The notes beneath the pieces are model-generated. The model saw only the letters and a program-made list of their open reading frames with translations, was not told the DNA's origin and did not search any database. From an uncultured Spirochaetaceae bacterium (GTDB lineage: Bacteria > Spirochaetota > Spirochaetia > Sphaerochaetales > Sphaerochaetaceae), in contig CALXOH010000006.1 in assembly GCA_944389975.1 (NCBI GenBank), positions 49,177 to 113,176 of the forward strand: a stretch of 64,000 bases of DNA, in the 5' to 3' direction. Made by a program: the position numbers and the translations under genes. Every line of letters begins with the position of its first letter. Within the stretch, counting starts at the first letter, position 1. Below, piece after piece: positions 27,365 through 36,676 of the stretch.

Positions 27365-27365
27365 A

Positions 27366-27387
27366 AAAGGGAGCCGTGGCTCCCTTT
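27366..27387 (+). terminator. Terminator after the HrpA-like helicase gene
   Basis: AAAGGGAGC pairs with GCTCCCTTT around a short CGTG loop, directly after the stop codon. The T-run is only three bases, so efficiency is uncertain. Confidence 0.65.
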
Positions 27388-27452
27388 GGGATAAATGGCG
27401 GTGTAATCAGTTTTCCCTGACAACTAGTAAGTGCGTCAGGGTTTTGTTTTGT

Positions 27453-28499
27453 TCAAACTTTTGCGACAAGTTTTGCAATCAAATTATCATCGGGGACTAC
27501 TTTCACGTACCTACCCCACCCGGAGAGGGTAATGAACTGAACTCCCGAAGAGTCCCTTTTCTTGTCCTTCTCCTTGTATGAACGGAAAATTGGAACCTTG
27601 TCTTTTTCTATCCTCAGCGATGTGTCATAGCCGTAGAGCGACAACAACCCGTCAGCACTCTCTTTCAGATCAGCAGGGGTAACGGCCATCTCAACCCCCA
27701 TCGCAAGTGCCATCTCCAGTCCCCATGCGACTGCAATTCCGTGTTTGACTTCGTAATTCGTGATCGACTCAAGTGCGTGGGCGAACGTATGCCCCAAGTT
27801 AAGCGCACTCCTGATTCCAAGCTTCTCCTCGGGATCCTTCTCGATGTATTCCTTCTTGACTTTCAACGAAAGTTCCACCATCTTTCCCAGAGTTTCCTCA
27901 TCCCTGGCCATTATCCCGTCTTTGTTCTCAAGAAGGAAATGGTACAAGCTCTTGTCCTTTGTAAGGAAGGCATGCTTTATAACCTCTCCAAGCCCTGAGA
28001 GGAACTCCCCCTCGGGAAGGGTCTTCAAAAGAGCAGGCACGATTATAACATCATCTGCCGGATAGAACGTACCTACGAGGTTTTTCACCCCATCGAAGTC
28101 GATTGCACTCTTTCCGCCGAGGGATGCATCGACCATGGATAGCAACGTGGAGGGGACGATAGTAAGCTTCGCGCCGCGCATGTACACCGAGGATGCGAAC
28201 GCAGTCATGTCAGAGACTACCCCGCCCCCTACTCCGACAAAGCGCGATGAACGGGAAAGTTTCAACCCGAGTGCCTTCCTTATTATCTTGAAAAGGCTGT
28301 CGTAGTTCTTGTGCTCCTCCCCTGATGAGAGGACGAGGCACCTGTCGGAGAGGTTTTCGGGAATGGCATAAGATGAATTTTCATCAGCAACGAAAAGAGC
28401 TGAGGAAATTGATGAAAGGTGTTCGGAAAGCCCTTTCATATCGGTAAAGCGAACGCGTGTCACGGCACCTGCCTTCAACGTACAAACAAAGTCATCCAT
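27453..28499 (-). CDS. aroB: 3-dehydroquinate synthase
   Basis: 348 residues from ATG 28499 (a GTG at 28523 is possible). AroB makes 3-dehydroquinate from DAHP in the shikimate pathway, using NAD and a divalent metal. Seen: the NAD-binding GVGGGVVSDMTAF, the substrate site PSTLLSMVDASLGGKSA, LPEGEFLSGLGEVIKHA with the metal Glu, LNLGHTFAHALE and KHGIAVAWGLEMA with metal His residues. No other aromatic pathway gene is nearby. It is divergent from the cysteine desulfurase gene. Confidence 0.95.
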   Translation of the reverse strand: MDDFVCTLKAGAVTRVRFTDMKGLSEHLSSISSALFVADENSSYAIPENLSDRCLVLSSGEEHKNYDSLFKIIRKALGLKLSRSSRFVGVGGGVVSDMTAFASSVYMRGAKLTIVPSTLLSMVDASLGGKSAIDFDGVKNLVGTFYPADDVIIVPALLKTLPEGEFLSGLGEVIKHAFLTKDKSLYHFLLENKDGIMARDEETLGKMVELSLKVKKEYIEKDPEEKLGIRSALNLGHTFAHALESITNYEVKHGIAVAWGLEMALAMGVEMAVTPADLKESADGLLSLYGYDTSLRIEKDKVPIFRSYKEKDKKRDSSGVQFITLSGWGRYVKVVPDDNLIAKLVAKV

Positions 28500-28562
28500 A
28501 TGAAGAGGATACAACAAAGGCACATACTTGAAAAATACGGAACTAACCTATTTAATTGTGTC

Positions 28563-29690
28563 GTGAACCTATATTTTGATTATGCAGCTACGTCCAGAAT
28601 GGAGGACGAAGCGATCGGAGAATACGTAAAAACGGCACGCGATTACCCGGGAAACCCGTCAGCCGGGCACGCGCTCGGAAAGAAAGCGAAAGAAAAACTC
28701 GAGGATGAGAGGTGTAGAATCTCATCCATTCTTGGAGTTGGGAGTGAAGAAGTTGTCTTTACCAGCGGCGGAAGCGAATCGATATCGCTTGTGTTCCAAG
28801 ACCTTTTGTGGAACGTAAGGCCGGGAAGCGTAATCATAGGAAGGCTTGAGCACGACGCTGTCTCGTCCTTCGCCCCTCTCCTGAAAGAGAAAGGGTGGCG
28901 CGTAAACTATATAAAACCCGACAGGGACGGGAAATACGACACAGAGCTTCTTTCGTCCATGATCGACAGGGAAACGAAGTTGATCGCCATACAAAGCGTG
29001 AACAATGTACTGGGGCTTGTCACGAACACAAAGGAAATTGCAGACGTGGTGAGAAAAGCGGAGGAAAGGGAGAAGCGCAACATGTTCTTCTTCTCCGACA
29101 GCGTACAGGCGATCGGGAAAGTCGATTTTCCCTTGCACGAAGAGGGCGTTGATGGAGCGTCGTTCTCGGCACACAAGATCGGAGGGCCCAGGGGCACTGG
29201 TTTTCTGTACGTCAGAAAGGGAAAGAGCTTGAGGCCTGTTGCAAGCCAAGGGGGACAAGAGAGGAAGATCCGCGGAGGGACGGAGAACCTTCCGGGGGTA
29301 AGTGCGATGAGAAAAGCACTTGAGATCGCATTTGAAAACAGGAAGGAAAAGGAAGAGAAGGTAAGAAAGCTGAACGCCAAATTGCGGGAAGGACTAGAAA
29401 AAGCGGGGATAAGGATATTCTCCCCTGTTTCTGCAAGCCCCTTCGTAATATCAATTGCATCTCCCCTTCCATCGGAAGTTGCAGTCAGGATGCTCTCAGA
29501 CAAGGGTATATATGTCTCGGCGGGCTCTGCATGCTCTGAGAACAGGAAGGGAGAAGCGATGGAGATACTCACCTCCTACGGGATAAGAAAGGATGAAGCG
29601 ATGAGGGCGATACGGATCTCGATCTCTGAAAAACACACAGAGGAAGATATAACAAAGCTCGTGGATGAAATAACAAAGCTCGGAGCATAA
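28563..29690 (+). CDS. Cysteine desulfurase, NifS/IscS family
   Basis: A PLP enzyme of 375 residues that takes sulfur from cysteine. Features: YFDYAATSRM at the start, TSGGSESISL, the PLP lysine in FSAHKIGGPRGTGFLYV, and the active Cys loop SAGSACSENRKGEAM. The frame could extend to 28419, but homology begins at the GTG at 28563, which has no clear ribosome site. It sits 2 bases before thiI, so its main role is probably giving persulfide for 4-thiouridine in tRNA, not Fe-S assembly, since no iscU is present. Confidence 0.92.
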   Translation: MNLYFDYAATSRMEDEAIGEYVKTARDYPGNPSAGHALGKKAKEKLEDERCRISSILGVGSEEVVFTSGGSESISLVFQDLLWNVRPGSVIIGRLEHDAVSSFAPLLKEKGWRVNYIKPDRDGKYDTELLSSMIDRETKLIAIQSVNNVLGLVTNTKEIADVVRKAEEREKRNMFFFSDSVQAIGKVDFPLHEEGVDGASFSAHKIGGPRGTGFLYVRKGKSLRPVASQGGQERKIRGGTENLPGVSAMRKALEIAFENRKEKEEKVRKLNAKLREGLEKAGIRIFSPVSASPFVISIASPLPSEVAVRMLSDKGIYVSAGSACSENRKGEAMEILTSYGIRKDEAMRAIRISISEKHTEEDITKLVDEITKLGA

Positions 29691-29692
29691 TT

Positions 29693-30883
29693 ATGAACGA
29701 CAAACTTTACTTGATAAAACTTGGTGAAATCTCACTTAAAGGTGGCAACAGACACACTTTCGAAAAACTTCTGAGGGAGAACATCAGGGAAAAGCTATCG
29801 GAATGCAATCCGAAGTTCGAATACCAGAAGGGCAGGATATTCCTCTACGTCGATCAGGATACGCCGGATGAGGTGGTGACGAAGGCACTTTCGACTACGT
29901 TCGGCCTCTCGGGGTGGGCAAAAGCATACGAATGCGAAAAGGATGAGGGAAAGCTGTTTGGGAAAATAGACGAGATCCTCCCCTGTCTCTCATTTAAAAA
30001 CGAAGGGAGTTTCAAGATCGATGCGCGTAGGGAGGACAAGTCGTTCCCGCTTTCAAGCTACCAGGTCGCATGCAAGGCTGCAGAAGTGGTATCAAAACAC
30101 TACCCTTCCCTCTCGGTCGATTTGAAAAACCCGACTTACACACTTTTTATCGAAGTAAGGCAGAAGATATACATCTACACCGAAGGGGAGAAGGGAATCG
30201 GGGGGCTCCCTGTAAAAAGCGCAGGGAGTGCGCTATTGCTTCTTTCAGGAGGGATAGACAGTCCTGTTGCATCATACCTTGCGGCCAAGCGGGGACTGAA
30301 ACTCGACTTCTTGTACTTCCACGCATACCCGTACACGAGCGATGAAGCGCTCGAGAAGGTAAAAAAGCTTGCATCAATAGTAGCACCGTACACTTCAGGT
30401 GCGCGCCTTTTCGTGCTTCCCTTCACCGACGCACAGCTCGAGATCAAAAGGAAAAGCCACGTTGACGAGACTACTCTGATGTTCCGCGCCGCGATGATGG
30501 AGAGTGCTGAGAAACTGTCAAAGAGGATAGGAGCAAAAGCGATAGTCACGGGCGAGTCCCTCTCCCAGGTCGCATCCCAGACGCTGGATGCGATGGTATT
30601 CACCGACAGCGAGACGGAAATGCTCGTACTACGCCCCCTGCTCACCTACGACAAGGAGGAGATAATAACAATCTCGAAGAGGATCGGGACTTACGAGACT
30701 TCGATACTCCCATACGAGGACTGCTGTGTGATATTCTCTCCAAAGCATCCTTTGACCCATCCGGTGAAAAGCATAATGAAAGAGCACTACAATGCGCTCT
30801 CTTTGTCGTCAGAGATCGACAAGGCGATGGAAAACATGATGGTTTTTTATTACGATGAATGGGGAAAGGAAGTGGATAAGTAA
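29693..30883 (+). CDS. thiI: tRNA 4-thiouridine synthase ThiI (no rhodanese domain)
   Basis: 396 residues: ferredoxin-like domain, THUMP domain (about 60-165), then the PP-loop ATPase with LLSGGIDSPVASYLAAKRG. The conserved ATGESL-type segment is present as VTGESLSQVASQTL, and the Cys in YEDCCVIFSPKHP corresponds to the internal disulfide partner. It lacks the rhodanese domain of the E. coli protein, as in many Gram-positives, where a dedicated NifS-type partner gives sulfur directly; that partner is the gene 2 bases upstream. Confidence 0.94.
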   Translation: MNDKLYLIKLGEISLKGGNRHTFEKLLRENIREKLSECNPKFEYQKGRIFLYVDQDTPDEVVTKALSTTFGLSGWAKAYECEKDEGKLFGKIDEILPCLSFKNEGSFKIDARREDKSFPLSSYQVACKAAEVVSKHYPSLSVDLKNPTYTLFIEVRQKIYIYTEGEKGIGGLPVKSAGSALLLLSGGIDSPVASYLAAKRGLKLDFLYFHAYPYTSDEALEKVKKLASIVAPYTSGARLFVLPFTDAQLEIKRKSHVDETTLMFRAAMMESAEKLSKRIGAKAIVTGESLSQVASQTLDAMVFTDSETEMLVLRPLLTYDKEEIITISKRIGTYETSILPYEDCCVIFSPKHPLTHPVKSIMKEHYNALSLSSEIDKAMENMMVFYYDEWGKEVDK

Positions 30884-30922
30884 AGGTCTTTCCAATTCTT
30901 TTTTCTTTCATTATTTTATTTT

Positions 30923-33838
30923 ATGAGTATGTTGAGATTAGGCATCGATGTAGGGTCGACTACCATGAAGGTAGTTGCCTTGAATGAAGATAACAAAGTC
31001 ATATACGCTTCATACGAGAGGCATTTTTCAGAGATAGCCAAGCGTTCGACGATTATGCTCGAAGCATTGGAGAAGGAGATCGGGGATCAGGAAGTGACGC
31101 TCTCGATCTCGGGTTCAGCGGGCATGGGACTGGCCGAGGAGGCAGGACTGCCATTCGTACAGGAAGTATATGCCACCAGGACTGCAGCACTCACCTACCT
31201 CGACGGGGTCGATGTAATCATAGAGCTCGGGGGAGAGGATGCGAAGATACTATTCCTCACCAACGGGCTTGAAGTGAGGATGAATGGAAGCTGTGCGGGA
31301 GGCACTGGCGCATTCATAGACCAGATGGCGACGCTGCTTGGCATTTCCCGCGATGACATCGACAAACTAAGCGAAGGTGCAAATGAGATATACACGATCG
31401 CATCGCGCTGCGGGGTTTTTGCGAAAAGCGACATCCAACCCTTGATAAACCAAGGAGCGCGGACCGAAGACATTGCGGCAAGCATACTCGTTGCAGTCGT
31501 CAACCAGACGATCGCAGGGCTTGCACAAGGCAGGAAGATCAAAGGGAAGGTAGTATACCTCGGAGGGCCCCTGACGTTCATAAAGAGCCTGAGGAAATAC
31601 TTCGACGAGGCTTTGGGCCTTACCGGGATATGTCCGGAGAACTCGCTTTACTACGTCGCCATGGGAACGGCATTGGCACCAGGGGGAAGAAAGATGAAGA
31701 TATCTTCCCTCGTCGAGACAATAAACGGGCTTGAAAGCAACGGCACGTACTCGAAGCTCAAGCCGCTTTTCAAGGACAAGGATGAGTATATTGCGTTCCA
31801 AACGAGGCATGCGAAGGCATCCGTTCCGATTCTCAATCCCCACGAATACAAAGGTTCCGCATACCTCGGAATCGACTCGGGATCGACGACTATAAAGTGC
31901 GCGCTAATCAGCGAGGACGGGAGCCTGCTGCTATCCAGATACAGCCCGAACAACGGAAACCCCGTACAAGCTGTAAAGTCATTTCTCAACATGATCTACA
32001 GCGAGTTTCCAAACATCGTGATCAAGGGAAGTGCATCCACCGGGTACGGGGAGGACCTGATGAAGACCGCGTTCAGCCTCGATGACAGCCTTGTCGAGAC
32101 AGTCGCACACTTCATAGGGGCAAAACACTTTTTACCCGACGTAGACTTCATCATCGACATCGGTGGTCAGGATATAAAATGCTTCAAGATACGTAACGGA
32201 GCGATCGACGACATATTCCTCAACGAAGCGTGCTCCTCGGGCTGCGGATCGTTCTTGCAGACGTTTGCGAACGCAATCGGAAAAAGCAGTGCTGAATTCG
32301 CATCCCTTGCGCTCGAATCGAAAAGCCCGGTCGACCTCGGATCAAGGTGCACAGTCTTCATGAACTCATCGGTAAAGCAAGCCCAGAAGGATGGAGCAAG
32401 CATCAACGACATCTCCGCGGGCCTTGCAATCTCGGTCGTCAAGAACGCGCTATACAAGGTAATCAGGACGACGAACAAGGAAAACCTCGGAAAGAACATC
32501 GTCGTACAGGGAGGAACGTTCCTAAACGACGCCGTGTTGAAAGCATTCGAGGATGAATTGGGACTTGAAGTGATAAGGCCTACGATAGCAGGCCTCATGG
32601 GAGCATACGGGGCTGCGTTATACGCACGATCAAAAAAGAGGGATGAAAGCAGCATAATAGGCAAGGAAGAGCTTTGGGAGATGAAAGCAAAGATGTCGAG
32701 CGTCCGTTGCCAAGGCTGTACGAACCATTGCCTTCTGACGATAAACGACTTCGGAGGAAAGAGGCGCCTTATCAGCGGCAACAAGTGCGAAAAGCCGATT
32801 ACCGGGAAAAAGAAGGATGATGACTCATCCTACAACATCTACCAGTACAAGCAGGAGCTGTTGAAAGCTTACATCGACGACGAAGGAGATGGGGAAAAGA
32901 GCATCGGACTTCCACTTGCCTTGGGAATGTACGAACTCTTACCTTTCTATCATACGCTTTTCAAAGAGCTCGGGTACAGGGTTGTCACGAGCCCGTTCTC
33001 GAACCGCGAACTATACATCAGCGGGCAGTCCTCGATTCCATCGGATACCGTATGCTTCCCAGCGAAGCTGATGCACGGCCACGTCGAATACCTCAAGAGA
33101 AAGGGAGTCGACGAGATATTCATCCCCGCATCGAGCTACAACGTGAATGAAGAGAAGGGAAACAACCACTTCAACTGCCCTGTTGTCGCCTACTACGGGG
33201 AAGTCATAAGGGGAAACCAGGATTTGGAAGGGACGAAACTCGTACTTGCATACCTCTCCCCTGACAATGAAAAACACTTCACGAAAAGAATTTCAGAGCT
33301 GTTTGGAATTCCAAGGCACGAATGTAAGAAAGCAGTGAAAAAGGCATATGAAGAGCTGGGACTCTACCACGAAAGGGTCAACGGGAAGGCCGATGAGATA
33401 ATCAGAAAGGCACGGGAAGAAAAAAGACGCATAATAGTTCTTTCCGGAAGGCCATACCACGTCGATCCAGAGATCAACCACGGGATAGACAAGCTCATAG
33501 TCTCGCTCGGAGCATCCGTAGTCAGCGAAGATTCGATAGCTGTAAAGGAGCTTAAAAAGCCTGTCGACGTACTCAATCAGTGGACGTACCACGCAAGGCT
33601 TTACGATGCATCGCACTACGTACTTACCGAGAAGGATATGGATCTTGTACAGCTCATATCGTTCGGTTGCGGGCTTGATGCCGTCACCAGCGATGAAGTG
33701 AGGGAGATACTCGAGCGGGGGGACAAGATCCCTACCCAGCTGAAGATAGATGAGATTACGAATCTCGGGGCTGTGAAGATAAGGATCAGAAGCCTCTTTG
33801 CAGCTTTGGACATGAAGGAAAATGAGACAGTTTACTAA
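30923..33838 (+). CDS. Acyl-CoA dehydratase activase-related protein, double BadF/BcrA ATPase domains plus DUF2229
   Basis: 971 residues. Two BadF/BadG/BcrA/BcrD-type ASKHA ATPase domains in tandem, beginning LGIDVGSTTMKVV and LGIDSGSTTIKCA. Each has the cluster-binding motif: GSCAGGTGAFIDQMA in the first and ACSSGCGSFLQTFA in the second. After residue 580 comes a Cys-rich linker (RCQGCTNHCLLTI) and the start of a DUF2229/HgdB-like region. Classical relatives activate 2-hydroxyacyl-CoA dehydratases with an ATP-driven Fe-S centre; the function of this large form is not known. The next gene supplies the rest of what is usually a single polypeptide. Confidence 0.88.
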   Translation: MSMLRLGIDVGSTTMKVVALNEDNKVIYASYERHFSEIAKRSTIMLEALEKEIGDQEVTLSISGSAGMGLAEEAGLPFVQEVYATRTAALTYLDGVDVIIELGGEDAKILFLTNGLEVRMNGSCAGGTGAFIDQMATLLGISRDDIDKLSEGANEIYTIASRCGVFAKSDIQPLINQGARTEDIAASILVAVVNQTIAGLAQGRKIKGKVVYLGGPLTFIKSLRKYFDEALGLTGICPENSLYYVAMGTALAPGGRKMKISSLVETINGLESNGTYSKLKPLFKDKDEYIAFQTRHAKASVPILNPHEYKGSAYLGIDSGSTTIKCALISEDGSLLLSRYSPNNGNPVQAVKSFLNMIYSEFPNIVIKGSASTGYGEDLMKTAFSLDDSLVETVAHFIGAKHFLPDVDFIIDIGGQDIKCFKIRNGAIDDIFLNEACSSGCGSFLQTFANAIGKSSAEFASLALESKSPVDLGSRCTVFMNSSVKQAQKDGASINDISAGLAISVVKNALYKVIRTTNKENLGKNIVVQGGTFLNDAVLKAFEDELGLEVIRPTIAGLMGAYGAALYARSKKRDESSIIGKEELWEMKAKMSSVRCQGCTNHCLLTINDFGGKRRLISGNKCEKPITGKKKDDDSSYNIYQYKQELLKAYIDDEGDGEKSIGLPLALGMYELLPFYHTLFKELGYRVVTSPFSNRELYISGQSSIPSDTVCFPAKLMHGHVEYLKRKGVDEIFIPASSYNVNEEKGNNHFNCPVVAYYGEVIRGNQDLEGTKLVLAYLSPDNEKHFTKRISELFGIPRHECKKAVKKAYEELGLYHERVNGKADEIIRKAREEKRRIIVLSGRPYHVDPEINHGIDKLIVSLGASVVSEDSIAVKELKKPVDVLNQWTYHARLYDASHYVLTEKDMDLVQLISFGCGLDAVTSDEVREILERGDKIPTQLKIDEITNLGAVKIRIRSLFAALDMKENETVY

Positions 33839-35075
33839 AGAGATGAAGGAAAACGGATGGACGCTGGTCATCCCCAACATGTCTGAAATCCATTTCAACG
33901 TGATGAAAAGGATATTCGACAACCACGGCTACAATGTCCATCTACTTGAAAACTACGACCATACGCTCGTCGACGAAGGTTTGAAGTACGTGCATAACGA
34001 CATGTGCTACCCATGCCTCTTGGTGATCGGACAGATGCTTGATGCGATCAAAAGGGGGATAGTGGACAAGGATCACTCGGCACTGGTGATCTCCCAGACC
34101 GGGGGTGGGTGCAGGGCAAGCAACTACTACTTCCTCTTGTTGAAAGCGCTGGAGCGTGCAGGGCTTGAGAACATCCCTGTAATCTCCATGAACCTCCAGG
34201 GGATGAACAAGAACCCGGGGTTGAAGATTACAAAACTGATGCTTTTGCAAGCGTTCACCGGGCTACTCTACGGCGACCTTCTGATGATGCTCTACAACCA
34301 GACGAAACCGTATGAGGTCAACAAAGGGGATTCTGACAAAATCGTGGAGAAATGGACGGAATACCTCGGATCCTGCTATGCAAGAAACCGTGGATATTTC
34401 TTCTCAAACCTGAAGAAGAACATGCATGGGATCTCTGATGACTTTCATAACGTGAAGTGCGATCGCTCAAAGAAGAAAGTGAAGGTCGGAGTCGTCGGGG
34501 AAATATACATGAAGTACTCGAAACTCGGAAACAGCAACCTCAAGGAATTCCTGGAAAGCCAGGATGCAGAAGTGATGCTTCCTCCGATGATGGGCTTCGT
34601 GCTCTACTCGTTCAAGAACGGTGTATACGATGACGAGTACTACGGAGGAAGGGGAAAATACAAAACGCTGATGAAGTTCATCTTCCCATTTCTGTTGAAG
34701 ATGGAGAAGATGATGACCGATTCGATCTCACGCTATCCTGAGTTCCATAGGAGCGCGACATTCCCCGAGCTTGAAAGCTACAGGGAAGGGCTCATAGACA
34801 AAGGTTGCAAAATGGGCGAAGGTTGGCTTCTGACGGCAGAGATGGCGGAGCTTATAGAGAAAGGTTACTCGAACATTGTATGCACACAGCCCTTCGGATG
34901 CCTTCCGAACCACATATGTGGAAAAGGGATGATCAGACCGCTTAAAGAGAAGTACCCGAACTCGAATATCGTACCGATCGATTACGACCCGTCGGCAACG
35001 AGGGTAAACCAGGAAAACAGGATAAAGCTGATGCTTTCAATTGCGAGGGAGAACCTTGAAAAGGAAGCAGACTGA
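33822..35075 (+). CDS. 2-hydroxyacyl-CoA dehydratase-like protein, second half of the activase-related system
   Basis: 417 residues related to the HgdB/DUF2229 region. Conserved cysteines occur in NDMCYPCLLVIGQML, TGGGCRASNYYF and TQPFGCLPNHICGKG, fitting a 4Fe-4S ligand set. It overlaps the preceding gene by 17 bases in the +1 frame, with AAGG close to its ATG, so it is probably made by coupled re-initiation. In many anaerobes the two parts are fused in one protein of about 1400 residues. Confidence 0.85.
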   Translation: MRQFTKEMKENGWTLVIPNMSEIHFNVMKRIFDNHGYNVHLLENYDHTLVDEGLKYVHNDMCYPCLLVIGQMLDAIKRGIVDKDHSALVISQTGGGCRASNYYFLLLKALERAGLENIPVISMNLQGMNKNPGLKITKLMLLQAFTGLLYGDLLMMLYNQTKPYEVNKGDSDKIVEKWTEYLGSCYARNRGYFFSNLKKNMHGISDDFHNVKCDRSKKKVKVGVVGEIYMKYSKLGNSNLKEFLESQDAEVMLPPMMGFVLYSFKNGVYDDEYYGGRGKYKTLMKFIFPFLLKMEKMMTDSISRYPEFHRSATFPELESYREGLIDKGCKMGEGWLLTAEMAELIEKGYSNIVCTQPFGCLPNHICGKGMIRPLKEKYPNSNIVPIDYDPSATRVNQENRIKLMLSIARENLEKEAD

Positions 35076-35742
35076 TCCTGTGTCTCTATTCTACAGAGCA
35101 ACAGGGGAAGGTGAAGCCATAATAATGCTACATGGAAACGGGGAGGATGGATCGATATTCCTCCCCTCTTCTTCCATACTCTCAGAGACTTCCAAAGTAT
35201 ACCTTCCGGACTCCCGATCCCATGGGGAAAGCCCGGACGCGCCAGTAAGTTACTCTCTTATGGCGGAGGATGTGAGGAAATTCATACTCGACCACGAGAT
35301 CGAAAAGCCAATACTATACGGCTTTTCAGACGGCGGGATAATCGCACTCATCCTTGCGTCGAAGTATCCCGGGATGGTATCAAAGATAATCGTAAGCGGC
35401 GCGAACACAAAACCTTCAGCGCTCAAGAGGAAAGTACGGACTCAAATACGGAAAGAGTATGAGAAAACACACTCTCCCCTCCTTTCCCTGATGCTTGAAG
35501 AGCCGCACCTGACCCAATCCTTTCTTTCGAGAATAAAAGTTCCGACGTACATCATTCAAGGCGAGTACGACATGATCGAAAAACGGAATGCACGGAGGAT
35601 CAGGAATGCGATCAGAAACTCATACCTCATCACGCTCAAAGGTGAAGATCACGGAAGCTATATAGCAGGAAGTGAGAAGATCGGATACATAATCCGCGAC
35701 ATACTTGAAGGGAAGATCACGAAGAGAAATGCTGTAATATGA
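35056..35742 (+). CDS. Alpha/beta hydrolase
   Basis: 228 residues with the canonical order: oxyanion segment MLHGNGEDGS, nucleophile elbow GFSDGG (Ser), acid in GEYDMIEK and His in GEDHGSY. The lid is short. The substrate is not predictable. It starts inside the end of the preceding gene, preferably at TTG 35056 after GAGGGAG, so it is expressed with the activase pair and may act on a CoA- or ester-linked product; that link is inference. Confidence 0.85.
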   Translation: MKRKQTDPVSLFYRATGEGEAIIMLHGNGEDGSIFLPSSSILSETSKVYLPDSRSHGESPDAPVSYSLMAEDVRKFILDHEIEKPILYGFSDGGIIALILASKYPGMVSKIIVSGANTKPSALKRKVRTQIRKEYEKTHSPLLSLMLEEPHLTQSFLSRIKVPTYIIQGEYDMIEKRNARRIRNAIRNSYLITLKGEDHGSYIAGSEKIGYIIRDILEGKITKRNAVI

Positions 35743-35769
35743 TGGCCTTGCTTATGAGCCAAAACCACA

Positions 35770-36330
35770 CTAGACTCCGACAACAATACCAGGCTTCAAT
35801 AATAAACCAGGACTAGACGCTGAAGAATCATTTCTCTGCAACAACTCAAGCGATGTGACAAAGCGTTTGAATCGGTTCTCGATCACTATCCCAAGCCTTC
35901 CATGATCAAAATCAAATCTTTCGCCATCTTCATGAAGTCTTATGACTGCATAGTACTTTCCCCCGGAGTATAGTATGTCGGCAAGAACTTCTTCTCCCAT
36001 CAGCCTGGCTTCAATCACATACGAGTCATCAACATCCTCGTTTTGAATCTCCAACGGCAGGAAATAGCCTTTCACATCATCTTGCCCGGCAAATCCATCG
36101 ATCCCATATTCGACATGATTGCTACTCAAGACACCATCGACTACTACATCATCCTCAATGACGATATCCGTATCATTGAATATGATCCCATATCGGTCGC
36201 CGTTACGGAACTGCACACCTTCCCGAGCACCTTTCACGGAAAAAGGCTGATCGATCAAGATGCCTTCTGCACAAGAAACAAAGGCAAAAATAGCCGCTAA
36301 CCCAACAAGAACAATCAGTATCTTTTTCAC
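35770..36330 (-). CDS. Putative lipoprotein
   Basis: 186 residues with signal peptide II ending FAFVSC (cysteine 20). The mature part is acidic and beta-rich (GIIFNDTDIVIEDDVVVDG), with no recognised domain. It opens the accessory stretch and faces the alpha/beta hydrolase gene. Its AT-richer base use differs slightly from the housekeeping genes on either side. Confidence 0.75.
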   Translation of the reverse strand: MKKILIVLVGLAAIFAFVSCAEGILIDQPFSVKGAREGVQFRNGDRYGIIFNDTDIVIEDDVVVDGVLSSNHVEYGIDGFAGQDDVKGYFLPLEIQNEDVDDSYVIEARLMGEEVLADILYSGGKYYAVIRLHEDGERFDFDHGRLGIVIENRFKRFVTSLELLQRNDSSASSPGLLLKPGIVVGV

Positions 36331-36342
36331 AAAATCACTCCA

Positions 36343-36561
36343 TCATTTAATATTCTTCTTCTCATACGCCGGTCCCCTATTCACCCAGCTGACATCGCCT
36401 GCTTTGAATCGCCTGTTGTATTCCCTCACTGCACTCTTGGCAAGCCCTGTCAAAGTCGCAGTTTTCTTATATCCATTACCATCCTTGAACGACTCAAGAC
36501 ATTGCTTCCTGATCTCGGATGGGATTCGCGGACGTTTGGAAACTTCCTCAACTTTTCTCAT
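36343..36561 (-). CDS. Small helix-turn-helix protein, possibly transposase-derived
   Basis: 72 residues, starting at the ATG after AAAGGAGG. The segment IPSEIRKQCLESFKDGNGY followed by KKTATLTGLAKSAVREYNR is the shape of the N-terminal HTH of IS3/IS150-type OrfA or of a small regulator. There is no catalytic transposase part beside it and no terminal inverted repeats that I can see. It lies 13 bases upstream of a lipoprotein gene on the same strand and may regulate it. Confidence 0.6.
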   Translation of the reverse strand: MRKVEEVSKRPRIPSEIRKQCLESFKDGNGYKKTATLTGLAKSAVREYNRRFKAGDVSWVNRGPAYEKKNIK

Positions 36562-36625
36562 GACCACCCACCTCCTTTGATCTTTGATGCAAAATGTAAC
36601 AAGCACCTTGGGAAATCATGAATTA

Positions 36626-36654
36626 CAAAGAAAGGGGAGCATCACACTCCCCTG
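36626..36654 (-). terminator. Terminator of the phase-variable lipoprotein gene
   Basis: On the minus strand GGGGAG pairs with CTCCCC around a 7-base loop, followed by TTTCTTTG, 23 bases after the stop codon. Confidence 0.8.
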
Positions 36655-36676
36655 TATTCATTCAAGTTCAATCAAC

